A stretch of 64,000 bases of DNA from Paraburkholderia kururiensis (GCF_034424375.1 NZ_CP139965.1:1240001-1304000); one strand, 5' to 3'; shown: positions 9,146-18,212, counted from the stretch's first letter. Numbers and translations are program-made. The notes: a model not told the origin generated them from the sequence alone.

Positions 9146-9526
9146 ATGACTTCTCAAACTGCTTATCCGCTCTTCAAGCCGTTGCCGGCCGACGATGCAT
9201 CGCGCGATGCATCAGCTACCGCCGCGCTCGCGCGCATCTGGTTCAACGATCAGCCGCTTGCCGTGCCCACGGGGCGGTCCGTGGCCGCCGCGCTGCTGGC
9301 CGCGGGCGTGTCGCGGTTTCGCGCGACGCCCGTCTCGGGCTCGCCGCGCGCGCCGTACTGCATGATGGGCGCGTGCTTCGAATGCCTCGTCGAAATAGAC
9401 GGCGTGCCGAGCCGCCAAAGCTGCATGGTGGAAGTGAAGGACGGCATGCGCATCCGTTCCCAGGAAGGCGCGCGCGATTTGCCGCCGCTGAATGCCGACT
9501 TGCCGGAGACTGTTCATGGCCGCTGA
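9146..9526 (+). CDS. [2Fe-2S]-binding small subunit of HcnABC/opine-oxidase-like dehydrogenase
   Basis: 126 residues with a ferredoxin-like domain (Fer2_4). The likely cluster ligands are C72, C77, C80 and C93 in YCMMGACFEC...QSC. This is the HcnA or gamma-subunit type found with D-hydroxyproline dehydrogenase, hydrogen cyanide synthase and opine oxidases. It overlaps the next gene by 11 bases. Its role would be electron transfer from the flavin subunits to the respiratory chain. Confidence 0.85.
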   Translation: MTSQTAYPLFKPLPADDASRDASATAALARIWFNDQPLAVPTGRSVAAALLAAGVSRFRATPVSGSPRAPYCMMGACFECLVEIDGVPSRQSCMVEVKDGMRIRSQEGARDLPPLNADLPETVHGR

Positions 9527-10922
9527 TTTCGCTTCGGAGAACGTCGACGTCGTGGTGGTAGGCGCCGGTCCCGCAGGCATGAGCGCGGCCGCGCGCGCGG
9601 CGCGTGCCGGGCTTTCGGTGGTGCTGCTCGACGAGCAGGACGCGGTGGGCGGCCAGATCTATCGCGCCATCGGTCGCGCCGACGCGCAGCGCAAAGAGAT
9701 TCTGGGCCCCGACTACGCGATCGGCGCTTCGATTGCCGATGCGTTTGCGCAATCGGGCGCGCGGCACGTGGCGAATGCGTCGGTGTGGCAGGTCACGCGC
9801 GAGCACGCGGTCCACTACCTGAAGGACGGCAAGGTGGGCAGCTTCGCGGCGCAACGCGTGATTCTCGCGAGCGGCGCGCTGGAGCGGCCGTTTCCTATTC
9901 CGGGCTGGACGTTGCCCGGCGTCATGACGGCAGGCGCCGCGCAGATCCTCTTGAAGAGCGCGGGCGAGGTGCCGTCTTCGGCGCCTGTGCTCGCGGGCTG
10001 CGGGCCGCTGCTGTATCTGCTCGGCTGGCAGTACGTGCGTGCAGGCGTGCCGATTCGCGCGCTCGTCGATACGACGCGGCACGAGGACCGCTGGCGCGCG
10101 AAGCGTCATCTGCTCTCGGCGCTGCGCGCGTGGCCGTTCCTGAGCAAGGGCCTGCATCTCATCCGCACGCTGCGCGAGGCACGCGTGCCTATCTACGAAG
10201 CCGCGGACAACCTCAGCGTGGATGGCAAAGCGGATAGCAACGGCGTGCAGCGTGCCGCCGCGCTTTCGTTCACAAGCCAGGGCCGCACGCATCGTGTCGA
10301 GGCCGACGTGATCCTGCTGCATCAGGGCGTGGTGCCCAATACGCAGTTCACGCAGGCATTGCGCGCGACGCATCGCTGGAACGACGCGCAACTCTGCTTC
10401 ACGCCGCAGGTGGACGCGTGGGGCGAACTCGACGTGCCGGGCATTTTCGTGGCGGGCGATGGCGCCGGCATTGGCGGCGCCCAGGCCGCGGCGGAGCAGG
10501 GCACGCTGGCGGCGCTGGCCGCCGCGGCGCAACTGGGTGCCATCGATGCCGCCACGCGCGATCGCGAGGCCGCCGTGCATCGCGCGGCGCTGGAACGGGT
10601 GATGCGCATTCGTCCGTTCCTCGACAGCCTCTACCGTCCGCGCGACGCGAACCGCATTCCCGCGGACAGCACCGTGGTCTGCCGCTGCGAAGAAGTGACG
10701 GCCGGCGAATTGCGCGGCTTCGTGGCGCTGGGCTGCGTGGGACCGAATCAGGCGAAGTCGTTTGGGCGCTGCGGCATGGGCCCGTGCCAGGGGCGCATGT
10801 GCGGGCTCACCGTGACCGAGGTGATCGCGGATGCACGCAAGGTGTCGCCCGAGGAAGTGGGCTACTACCGCATTCGTCCGCCCATCAAGCCGCTCACGTT
10901 GGGAGAGCTTGCCGGTGAATGA
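9516..10922 (+). CDS. FAD/NAD(P)-binding oxidoreductase, HcnB/OoxA-like alpha subunit
   Basis: 468 residues. The first nucleotide-binding motif GAGPAG is at residues 16-21, with a pyridine-nucleotide-disulfide oxidoreductase fold and a second glycine motif near LAGCGPLLYL. The C-terminus has a BFD-like [2Fe-2S] domain with CRC at about 389-391 and a later CGMGPCQGRMCG. This is the architecture of HcnB, OoxA and the alpha subunit of D-hydroxyproline dehydrogenase. The start at 9516 (MAADF) fits the family, inside the end of the [2Fe-2S] gene. It should form a complex with the 9146 and 10915 products. Confidence 0.87.
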   Translation: MAADFASENVDVVVVGAGPAGMSAAARAARAGLSVVLLDEQDAVGGQIYRAIGRADAQRKEILGPDYAIGASIADAFAQSGARHVANASVWQVTREHAVHYLKDGKVGSFAAQRVILASGALERPFPIPGWTLPGVMTAGAAQILLKSAGEVPSSAPVLAGCGPLLYLLGWQYVRAGVPIRALVDTTRHEDRWRAKRHLLSALRAWPFLSKGLHLIRTLREARVPIYEAADNLSVDGKADSNGVQRAAALSFTSQGRTHRVEADVILLHQGVVPNTQFTQALRATHRWNDAQLCFTPQVDAWGELDVPGIFVAGDGAGIGGAQAAAEQGTLAALAAAAQLGAIDAATRDREAAVHRAALERVMRIRPFLDSLYRPRDANRIPADSTVVCRCEEVTAGELRGFVALGCVGPNQAKSFGRCGMGPCQGRMCGLTVTEVIADARKVSPEEVGYYRIRPPIKPLTLGELAGE

Positions 10923-12105
10923 CGCCATCGCTGTGGCTGCGAACGGTGTGGAGGAAGCCGACGTCCTCGTGATCGGCGGCGGTCTGCACGGCACGAGCAG
11001 CGCGTTTCATCTCGCGCGACGCGGCGCGAGCGTGATCGTGCTGGAAGCCGACTACGTGGCACGCCATTCGTCGGGCGTGAATGCAGGCGGCGTGCGCACG
11101 TTGGGGCGTCCGTTGCCTGAGATTCCGCTTGCGCTCATGTCGCGCGAAATCTGGCACACGCTGCGCGAAACGGTGGGCGACGACGGCGGCTTCGTACCGT
11201 CAGGGCAACTGAAGATCGCCGAGACCGAAGCCGAACTCGACGAATGCCGAGAACGCGTGGCCTTGCTCGAAGCGCACGGCTTCACGCACGAGAAGATCGT
11301 GGATCGCGAGACCGTGCTCGCACTGGAACCCGCGCTCGCGAAGCACGTGACAGGCGGCATCTGGGTGGAGCGCGACGGTTACGCGTTGCCGTTTCGCACC
11401 ACCACCGCGTTTCGCCTCGCGGCGCAGCGCAACGGCGTGCGCTTTCACGAAGGCACGGCGGTGACGCGCATCGAGCCGCGCGGCTCGCGCTGGATTGCGC
11501 ATACGTCGCGCGGTGTCTTCGCGGCGCAGAAGCTGCTGGTGGCGGCGGGCGCGTGGTCGGGCGAGCTGGCGCGTCAGACGGGCGAGCCGGTGCCGGTGCA
11601 TCCCGAGGGGCTCATGCTGATGGTCACGCATCGCGTGGCGCCGTTCTGTCGCGCGACGCTGGGTGCCACGGGCCGGCCACTGTCGTTCAAGCAGTTCGAC
11701 AACGGCACGGTCGTGATTGGCGGCAAGCTGATCGGTATCGCAGATTTGCCGGGGCGGCACGGCGAAGTGGATTTTCTGCGGCTCGTGAAGAGCGCGCAGA
11801 CCGTGGTGGATCTGTTTCCGCACTTGCGGCATCTGGGCATCAACCGCGCGTGGGCCGGCGTGGAAGCGTTCACGGAAGATTCGTTGCCGGTCATCTCGGC
11901 AAGCCGTACCGCGTCGAACCTCTACTACTCGTTCGGCTATTGCGGCAGCGGTTTCCAGCTAGGCCCGGGTTGCGGACGTCTGGTGTCCGAACTGATGCTG
12001 GACGGCAAGGCGTCGTTGCCGCTGGACGCGTTCAGGATCGATCGCTTCGAGGCTGGTGCGTCGGCGCTTTCGGGCGATTCGACCGCGCACGTCGCGGCGC
12101 ACTGA
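10915..12105 (+). CDS. FAD-dependent oxidoreductase, HcnC/OoxB-like beta subunit
   Basis: 396 residues. A GTG start at 10915 is preferred because GGGAGAG lies at 10901-10907 and the Rossmann motif GGGLHG then falls at residues 21-26. The C-terminus shows the DAO pattern (NRAWAGVEAFTEDSLPVI...FGYCGSGFQLGPGCG). It overlaps the alpha subunit gene by 8 bases. In the three-subunit family this subunit binds and oxidises the amine. The actual substrate is not evident. Confidence 0.85.
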   Translation: MNDAIAVAANGVEEADVLVIGGGLHGTSSAFHLARRGASVIVLEADYVARHSSGVNAGGVRTLGRPLPEIPLALMSREIWHTLRETVGDDGGFVPSGQLKIAETEAELDECRERVALLEAHGFTHEKIVDRETVLALEPALAKHVTGGIWVERDGYALPFRTTTAFRLAAQRNGVRFHEGTAVTRIEPRGSRWIAHTSRGVFAAQKLLVAAGAWSGELARQTGEPVPVHPEGLMLMVTHRVAPFCRATLGATGRPLSFKQFDNGTVVIGGKLIGIADLPGRHGEVDFLRLVKSAQTVVDLFPHLRHLGINRAWAGVEAFTEDSLPVISASRTASNLYYSFGYCGSGFQLGPGCGRLVSELMLDGKASLPLDAFRIDRFEAGASALSGDSTAHVAAH

Positions 12106-12150
12106 GCGATAGAACGCCCCTCTTTTTAGGCCCTTTTCCGTGCGTGCCGC

Positions 12151-12173
12151 GCCGCGTCGTTCCGCGACGCGGC
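12151..12173. promoter_or_regulatory. Stem-loop between oxidoreductase and ridA genes
   Basis: GCCGCGTCG and CGACGCGGC form a perfect 9-bp stem with a 5-base loop. No T-run follows, so it is not a classical terminator. It may reduce read-through or act as an mRNA-processing or stability element before ridA. Confidence 0.4.
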
Positions 12174-12261
12174 ATGCCGTTCTCCGCTGCGCCGTCGCGT
12201 ATTCCCGGCGCGGCATCGTTCAACCTCGTCTCGCCGTCACGGCGAAGGAGCGCACAAGCGT

Positions 12262-12615
12262 ATGTCCGACATCGTTCGTATCGAAACCAATCAGCGTATG
12301 AGCCGCGTGGTGAAGGCCGCGGGGCTCGTGTTCATCGGCGGCCAGACGTCGGCCGATCCCGCGCCCGACGTGAAAGTGCAGACCGCGAAGGTGCTGGAGA
12401 AGATCGACGGCTTTCTCGCGAAAGCCGGCATCGACAAGACGCGGCTCGTTTCCGCGCAGGTGTGGCTCGCCAACATCGAGCGCGACTTCGCGGGCATGAA
12501 CGAAGTGTGGGACGCGTGGGTGCCTGAAGGCTGCGCCCCGACGCGCGCGACCGTGGAGGCGAAACTCGCGGCCTCGCATCTGCTCGTGGAGATCGCGGTG
12601 GTGGCACTCGCGTAA
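12262..12615 (+). CDS. RidA-family enamine/imine deaminase
   Basis: 117 residues, the usual RidA/YjgF length. It has family features: the N-terminal sheet (SRVVKAAGLVFIGGQTS), a central VLEKIDGFLAKAG and the C-terminal APTRATVEAKLA containing the conserved arginine that binds the carboxylate. RidA proteins hydrolyse reactive enamines and imines to keto acids and ammonia. Here it follows amine-oxidising flavoenzymes whose product would be an imine, so it fits as the last step. It is separated from them by about 155 bases holding a stem-loop. Confidence 0.9.
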   Translation: MSDIVRIETNQRMSRVVKAAGLVFIGGQTSADPAPDVKVQTAKVLEKIDGFLAKAGIDKTRLVSAQVWLANIERDFAGMNEVWDAWVPEGCAPTRATVEAKLAASHLLVEIAVVALA

Positions 12616-12617
12616 CC

Positions 12618-12638
12618 GCATGCGGGCACTCCGCATGC
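12618..12638. terminator. Stem-loop just after ridA
   Basis: GCATGCGG and CCGCATGC form an 8-bp stem with a 5-base loop, starting three bases after the ridA stop. No T-run follows, so termination strength is uncertain. Confidence 0.4.
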
Positions 12639-12732
12639 TGCGCTGCGAGGGCCGCACAGCATGGAAATGGCCTGCAAGATGCGGCCTGCTGCCGTACCAT
12701 GCCGCAATGGCCATGACCCGGGGTGTTCGCAC

Positions 12733-13407
12733 ATGATCGGCAACATCGAACTGTTATCGCGCCTGCTGCTTGCGGCTCTGCTCGGCAGTGTCATCGGCTT
12801 CGAGCGCGAACGACTCAACTGGGCCGCGGGCCTGCGCACGCACATGCTGGTATGCGTGGGCTCCGCGTTGATCATGCTGGTGTCCGCGTTCGGCTTTGCC
12901 GACGTGCGCGGCCAGAAGGACGTGGTGCTCGACCCTTCGCGGATCGCCGCGCAAGTGGTCTCGGGCATCGGCTTTCTGGGTGCCGGGTCCATTCTGTTGC
13001 GCGGCGAGATCGTGCGCGGGCTCACGACGGCAGCGAGTTTATGGTCCGTCGCGGGTATCGGGCTGGCCGTGGGCGGTGGTATGTACACCGCGTCGGTGGG
13101 CGCCACGGTCATCATTCTGGCCATTCTGGCGGGCGTGAAGCCGCTCGAACGGCGCTTCATTTCCGTGCGGCAGCGGCGCAGCATCGAGCTGGTGGTGGAA
13201 CGCGGCAGCGTTTCGCTCGATACGGTTCACAGCGTGCTCGACACGGGCAGCGTGCGCGTCAAGCAGTTCATCGTTCAACAGTCGGACGACGATCCCGATC
13301 TCGACGATGTCTCCATCGCCTTTTCGCGCGTCACCGAAAGCGAATTTCAGACGGTGTGTGCGCGGCTCGAAGCGATTGCCGGCGTGAAGTCGTGCCGGCC
13401 CGGGTGA
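12733..13407 (+). CDS. MgtC/SapB-family membrane protein
   Basis: 224 residues. The N-terminal half has about four to five hydrophobic segments with the MgtC signature (LLLAALLGSVIGFERER, and the VSGIGFLGAGSI glycine-rich stretch). The C-terminal soluble domain is ACT-like. MgtC proteins support growth at low Mg2+ and modulate F-type ATPase in some pathogens. This is the short environmental type of general function. The start at 12733 (MIGNIEL) places the first helix at the N-terminus; an ATG at 12661 would add 24 non-family residues. Confidence 0.85.
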   Translation: MIGNIELLSRLLLAALLGSVIGFERERLNWAAGLRTHMLVCVGSALIMLVSAFGFADVRGQKDVVLDPSRIAAQVVSGIGFLGAGSILLRGEIVRGLTTAASLWSVAGIGLAVGGGMYTASVGATVIILAILAGVKPLERRFISVRQRRSIELVVERGSVSLDTVHSVLDTGSVRVKQFIVQQSDDDPDLDDVSIAFSRVTESEFQTVCARLEAIAGVKSCRPG

Positions 13408-13433
13408 GCGGCATCGTGTTCGACGGTGCGCGC

Positions 13434-14846
13434 TCAGCGGTTCGTGCTCCAGACGACGTCGCTATCCACGGCATAGAGGCGGCAGCCCGTATGCCCGGCC
13501 GCACACTGCACGAGCGCCGATGAGAGGGCGTCGAGTCCCGATGCCGCGCCCCACGCGCCATCGGGCGCAATCGCGAACGCGCGTGGCCGGCGCGCCTTGA
13601 GAAAGTCCGCGTAGGCGGCGCGTCCTATGGCGGAGAGATACGGCACGGCGTTCGCGTCGGCAAGCGCCGCGAAGTTCGTGCGCGGCGGCGCGGACGCGTC
13701 GCGCGGCCACACCACCGCGTTGTCCACGGCGTAAAGCCGGCAATACTGCGTGACGGCCCAGCATCGTTTCATTGCGGCCTCGCTGGCATCGAAACCGCCC
13801 GAGGCCCACGCGCCGCTAGTCACGCCAATGGCGATCGCGCGCGGCAGCGGTGCCGCGAGAAAGCCGCGATAGAGCGTCTCCTTCTGCGCATCGTCCAGAT
13901 AGGGCACGGCACTGAGGTCGCCGATCTCGGCATACGACGTGGCGCGCGGCCCGCGGCCCGGCAGATACTCGGGGTTCACTTCGCGGCCCGGCATGCCGAT
14001 GCTCGCGAGAAACGCGTCGGCCTTCTGCACCCAGAGCGGCAAGCCCGCGCCGGAGGCCGTCATGGCATGCGCGTCTTTCTGGAAGGGGCCGTAGTCCACC
14101 AGCTGCGCGCGTCCGCCGTTCGCCGTGTATTGCCGGAACATGGCCTGCCATGTGGACGTGGCGAAGGTCTGGTCGTTGTCGCCGTAGAACCACATGGAAG
14201 GCAGCTTCGTGCGCGCGCCCAGTTGCGCTGCGGCGGCCACGAGACTCGCATCCGGCGAACGGCAGTCGGACTCCTTCACGCCGCCCGCGAAATTGAGCAG
14301 ACCCTTCACGTCGGGCGGATTCAGCGAGCCGAACGCGAGCGTGTTCCAGCCGCCCATGCTCTTGCCCGCCACGACGATGCGCGAGGCGTCGATGCCGGGC
14401 AGGTCTTTCACGTCGTCGAGCACCTTGCGGATGTCGCGCGCGGCGTCCATGCCGATGGCCGTCACGTCGCAGCCGTGCGGCAGCAACTCGCCTTCGGAGC
14501 CGGCATAGCCGCGCATCATCGGCATGGCGACGGCGTAGCCGCGCGAGAGGAAGTAGTACGGGATGAATTCATCTGCGACGCGCGGCGCGTTGGCTGGGTC
14601 GTGCGAGGCGCCGTGATTGACGAGAGCGAGCGGGAACGGCCCGCCGCGCCCCGGCATGTAGAGCGTGACCTGCAGCCGCACCGGCGGCGACGATTGCACC
14701 GGCACCATGACGACGCGTTCGTTGAGCGGCGCGCCGGGTTGGGTGGACGACACCTGCTCGGGCAGGGCCGCGCTGCCGCGCGCGGGCAGCAGCGCACCGC
14801 AGAGCGCGAACAGCAGCGAAACAAAGGCTGAGATGGAAAGCGTCAT
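13434..14846 (-). CDS. Secreted alpha/beta hydrolase with duplicated C-terminal module
   Basis: 470 residues with a signal peptide (cleavage near ARGSAA). The hydrolase domain covers about residues 45-285: oxyanion NHG at 77-79, nucleophile Ser163 in GKSMGG, an Asp in GDND (223-225) and His260 in KDAHAM. It resembles dienelactone-hydrolase/peptidase S9-like proteins. After a proline-rich linker, residues 307-380 and 392-466 are two similar modules. Each has VPYL, a central PRA.AI or PRAFAI, a GAW.ASG or GAWGAASG motif, a Cys pair and the ending CRLYAVD..VVW. It is convergent with the MgtC gene. The substrate is unknown. Confidence 0.8.
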   Translation of the reverse strand: MTLSISAFVSLLFALCGALLPARGSAALPEQVSSTQPGAPLNERVVMVPVQSSPPVRLQVTLYMPGRGGPFPLALVNHGASHDPANAPRVADEFIPYYFLSRGYAVAMPMMRGYAGSEGELLPHGCDVTAIGMDAARDIRKVLDDVKDLPGIDASRIVVAGKSMGGWNTLAFGSLNPPDVKGLLNFAGGVKESDCRSPDASLVAAAAQLGARTKLPSMWFYGDNDQTFATSTWQAMFRQYTANGGRAQLVDYGPFQKDAHAMTASGAGLPLWVQKADAFLASIGMPGREVNPEYLPGRGPRATSYAEIGDLSAVPYLDDAQKETLYRGFLAAPLPRAIAIGVTSGAWASGGFDASEAAMKRCWAVTQYCRLYAVDNAVVWPRDASAPPRTNFAALADANAVPYLSAIGRAAYADFLKARRPRAFAIAPDGAWGAASGLDALSSALVQCAAGHTGCRLYAVDSDVVWSTNR

Positions 14847-14969
14847 GCGGCGTGGCGGTGCTCTGCCTCGCCGCGTGCCGTGCGAGGCCGTATCCGTACG
14901 AATGCTGATGCACGGTTAACGGCTGCCGCGGGGAAAACCTGAGCGCGGGCGTAACGCCCGGCGAATGGA

Positions 14970-16586
14970 TCAGCCTTCCACCGGCGAGGCGAGATTGGTC
15001 CAGTCGTACAGAAAGATCTGCTCGAAATAGGCCGCGGCCTTGGCGTGATGGATGATGAGCCCCGCGTCGCGGTTTCGCAGCGTGCCGTCTGCGGACCAGT
15101 TCTGGCTGCTCACCATCACGGTGCTGCCGTCCACCACGATGCCCTTGTTGTGCACGTTGGGCTGACGTCGCAGCACGGACGCAGGCACGCCGGCGGCTGC
15201 GAGCTTCTCGACCCAGGCGTCGGTCTGGTACTGGCTCGTGATGAGCCTCACGTCCAGCCCTTTTTCCACGAGCGTTTTGACCGCGGCGATCAGCGCGTCG
15301 TGCGCTTCGTCCCCGGCGCGGCCGCTCGGGTGGATGTACTGCGTCTGCATGTAGAACGTGCGCTGCGCCGAGTCGATGAGCGTCTTGACGTGCTCGTGGT
15401 AGTTGTCCGGCGTGAGCAGCGGCTGGATGCGCACGGTGTCGGCGAGCGTGAGCGGCGCGAAGAACTGGCGCGGCGCCTTGCCTGCCGCGAACATCTCCAG
15501 CATGTCGGGCGGCACGCCTTCGTCGAGCATGGCCGCGCGTGCCATCGCGCCGGCGCCCGCGCCCTCCGCTTGCTTGATGGCCTGGCTCGCCACGTCGTAG
15601 TCGTGCTGCAAGAACGCGCGGAACGTGGCGGCCAGTTTGTCGCTGGTCGCGATGACGTGCCAGTCGCGGTCGCTATCCGCGGCGATCTTCTGTGCCGATG
15701 CCGGGTCCGAAAGATCGATCTGCGGCTGGTTGCTGTTGTTCCAGTTGCCCGACGAGAGCCAGAACGTATCGTCTTCGCGCACCGCGACCTTGATGTGATA
15801 CGCGTTCGGATAGATCCACACCGGCGCCTTCGGGTCCGAATTCGTCAGCGCCCAGGTGCCGTTGAAATGCGTGCCGAGCGACGCGTGCAGGTCGGCTTGC
15901 GTTTCCTCGTCGGTCTGGTCCGCCGTGTGGTTTTTCGCGGGATGGTCGAGCGTGAGCGTCATCGTCTTGCCGCCCGCGAGCGCGGCTTCCACGGCCGTGA
16001 GCACGTGCGCCGACGTGAAGTCGTACATGCCCACCACGAGATTCTCGCGAACGCCCGCGAGGAAATTCGAGAGCTGCGCCCAGCCGGCGTCGGGGCTTGC
16101 GTGCAGGACGAGCGTGACGGGCGCCGTCACTTCATCGAGGCTTGCATCCGGCGCGGGGGTGTACGGCTCCTGCGGTTTGCGGGCGCGCGTAACGGCGAAG
16201 GCGGTGAGCGGGGCGGGGTGCTGCGGCGCGGCGTTGCCTTTGCCGTCGAAGAACAGCTCGCCGTCGAAATCGGGTTGCCGAAGCTCCTGGCGCGCTTCTG
16301 CCAGAGCGAGATAGCGCGCGGGATCGAGCGCGCGCATCTGTTCCATGGGGTTGGCGGCGCGCACGTCGACGGGCACGTTCTCGAGTGTGGCCGGCAACTG
16401 CGCGCGCAGGGCGGCGACGTGATCGGGCTGCGCCGTGACGACGATGGCGTGCTGGGCCGGCGCCGCGGCGGCACGCCAGACGAGGCCCGTGCGCACCGAC
16501 AGCACGCCTTGCTTCGCGAAGGTGCTGTGGTGCTTTTGCAGTGCGCCGAGTGCGTTCGATGCGTTGGATACGTTCGATGCGGACAT
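14970..16586 (-). CDS. Phospholipase D-like protein with two HKD motifs
   Basis: 538 residues. The two catalytic motifs are H264-x-K266 (HIKVAVRED, followed by SSGNWN) and H479-x-K481 with D486 (HNKGIVVDG, followed by SSQNWS). Such pairs form one active site that cleaves phosphodiesters (phospholipids or nucleic acid) through a histidine intermediate. The first motif is imperfect, with the acidic residue shifted by one. The start at 16586 (MSASNVSNAS) has GGAGA upstream. No signal peptide is evident. The first 150 residues are unassigned. Confidence 0.8.
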   Translation of the reverse strand: MSASNVSNASNALGALQKHHSTFAKQGVLSVRTGLVWRAAAAPAQHAIVVTAQPDHVAALRAQLPATLENVPVDVRAANPMEQMRALDPARYLALAEARQELRQPDFDGELFFDGKGNAAPQHPAPLTAFAVTRARKPQEPYTPAPDASLDEVTAPVTLVLHASPDAGWAQLSNFLAGVRENLVVGMYDFTSAHVLTAVEAALAGGKTMTLTLDHPAKNHTADQTDEETQADLHASLGTHFNGTWALTNSDPKAPVWIYPNAYHIKVAVREDDTFWLSSGNWNNSNQPQIDLSDPASAQKIAADSDRDWHVIATSDKLAATFRAFLQHDYDVASQAIKQAEGAGAGAMARAAMLDEGVPPDMLEMFAAGKAPRQFFAPLTLADTVRIQPLLTPDNYHEHVKTLIDSAQRTFYMQTQYIHPSGRAGDEAHDALIAAVKTLVEKGLDVRLITSQYQTDAWVEKLAAAGVPASVLRRQPNVHNKGIVVDGSTVMVSSQNWSADGTLRNRDAGLIIHHAKAAAYFEQIFLYDWTNLASPVEG

Positions 16587-16887
16587 GGCAGTCTCCTTCC
16601 TGGACGATGAGCGGCCTTCGCAGGCGCACGTTGGCGCGCGGCGCGGCCGGCCTGTTCCTGCGCGTTCGACGTTCTCCATCGTGCAGCGTGCCTGTGGCAG
16701 CGCCGTGACGGCATTCGGGTTCGACGGTGTGTTGTAGCCGGGCCGCGCCTTTCTCATGCGATGCGGGTCATCGTCCGGCGCCTGGTCGCTTCAGGCACGG
16801 CGTGCTAAGGTTTCGCCGCGGCATGGAGGGCAACCACGACGGCGGCGCTTGACCAATGCTTCCAGGCAGTGAAGGAAGCACCGCACC

Positions 16888-18033
16888 ATGAGGCTTTTTT
16901 TGCGACCCATCTTCCGCGCCGCGTTCAAGGCACCGCCGCTATCTGCCGATAACGCACTGACGCGTTACTGGACGAATACGATGAGCCACGACGACAAAGA
17001 TCCGGCCAGCAGTTCACTTCAGGCTGCTTTCCTGCGCCACGAGGACAGCCTTGCACCGCCCGGCCGCGTGCCCGGGGAGGACAACCCCGCCGTTTATCGC
17101 ACGCTGCTCGAGTCCACCCGGGCGATTCCCTGGAAGATCGACTGGGCGACGATGCAGTTCGCCTATATCGGCCCGCAGATCGAAGCGCTGCTCGGCTACG
17201 CGCCCTCCACGTGGAAAACGGTCGAGGACTGGGCCGCGCGCATGCATCCGGACGACCGCGAGTCGGTGGTGAATTTTTGCGTTGCGCAGTCGCAGGCGGG
17301 CACCGATCACGAAGCGGACTATCGCGCCCTGACCGCCGACGGCGACTACGTATGGATTCGCGATGTGGTCCACGTCGTGCGCAAAGAGAACGGCGACGTC
17401 GACGCGCTGATCGGCTTCATGTTCGACATCAGCGAACGCAAGCGCACGGAGGAACGGCTTGCGGAACTCCAGCGCGAACTGGAACGCCTGTCGCTGTCCG
17501 ACGGCTTGACCGGCATCGGCAACCGTCGCATGTTCGACACGGTCATCGCGCGCGAATGGGCGAGCGCGGCTGCATCGGGCAAGCCGCTCTCGCTCGTGAT
17601 GGTCGACATCGATTTCTTCAAGTCGTACAACGATTATTACGGTCACCTGCAGGGCGACGAATGTCTGAAGCGCATTGCGCGCGTGCTGGGCGAAGCGGCC
17701 GGGCCGAACGCGTTCCTGGGCCGGTTTGGCGGCGAGGAATTCGTGCTCGTACTGCCTGAAACGGACGCCGAGGAGGCCGTGCGCGTGGCCGAGCGTTGCC
17801 GCACGCTGATCGCGGACGAAGACATCGCGCATCTGCGCTCGCCGCACGGTCAGCGAGTCACGGCGAGTTTCGGCGTGGGCACCGTCGTGCCGAAGGAAGG
17901 CATCGACGTCACGGCGTTCATCAACCTGACGGATGCACAGCTCTATCAGGCCAAGGACCAGGGACGCAACCGCATCGCAGCGGTGGATCGCGCAGGCATC
18001 GGCGGCGACGGATTCAAGCTGCAGTCGCGCTGA
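16888..18033 (+). CDS. PAS domain-containing diguanylate cyclase (GGDEF)
   Basis: 381 residues. A PAS/PAC domain at about residues 75-190 ends with FMFDISERKRTEERL, then a coiled linker leads to a GGDEF domain. The active-site motif is GGEEF at residues 281-285, which is competent in many cyclases. Its product would be cyclic di-GMP from two GTP. No RxxD inhibitory site is seen five residues before the motif, so feedback inhibition may be absent. The ATG at 16888 has GAAGGAAG upstream; ATG at 16981 is an alternative that removes 31 residues. The neighbouring Tad locus could be a c-di-GMP target but nothing proves it. Confidence 0.85.
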   Translation: MRLFLRPIFRAAFKAPPLSADNALTRYWTNTMSHDDKDPASSSLQAAFLRHEDSLAPPGRVPGEDNPAVYRTLLESTRAIPWKIDWATMQFAYIGPQIEALLGYAPSTWKTVEDWAARMHPDDRESVVNFCVAQSQAGTDHEADYRALTADGDYVWIRDVVHVVRKENGDVDALIGFMFDISERKRTEERLAELQRELERLSLSDGLTGIGNRRMFDTVIAREWASAAASGKPLSLVMVDIDFFKSYNDYYGHLQGDECLKRIARVLGEAAGPNAFLGRFGGEEFVLVLPETDAEEAVRVAERCRTLIADEDIAHLRSPHGQRVTASFGVGTVVPKEGIDVTAFINLTDAQLYQAKDQGRNRIAAVDRAGIGGDGFKLQSR

Positions 18034-18123
18034 TCCTTTCTTCGTTGTCGCCGCGTGCCTGCACGTTCGCGTGGGCGCGGCTGACAGGGCAGCGCCCGAT
18101 GCATCTCTGACGACGCGCATCTG

Positions 18124-18212
18124 TCAGCCCTTTTGAACAGCGGGCGCGGCCTTGCGAATGACGTCGATAACGACATCAGGCTGGGACAGCATCGGCACGT
18201 GACTGCCACAAC
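18124..18212 (-). pseudogene. C-terminal remnant of an alpha/beta hydrolase
   Basis: Reading the minus strand, the last 28 or so codons before the stop at 18126-18124 encode CGSHVPMLSQPDVVIDVI followed by RKAAPAVQKG. This is the typical C-terminal end of an alpha/beta hydrolase, with the catalytic His in GSHVPM. Hydrolase-like sequence stops at about 18212, exactly where a LysR tail begins on the other strand, so only the tail is left. Confidence 0.55.

Noticed and set aside
15045..16610. A 521-codon plus-strand frame opposite the phospholipase D-like gene
   Set aside because: It is His/Arg/Val-rich shadow sequence, and the minus strand has two HKD motifs.
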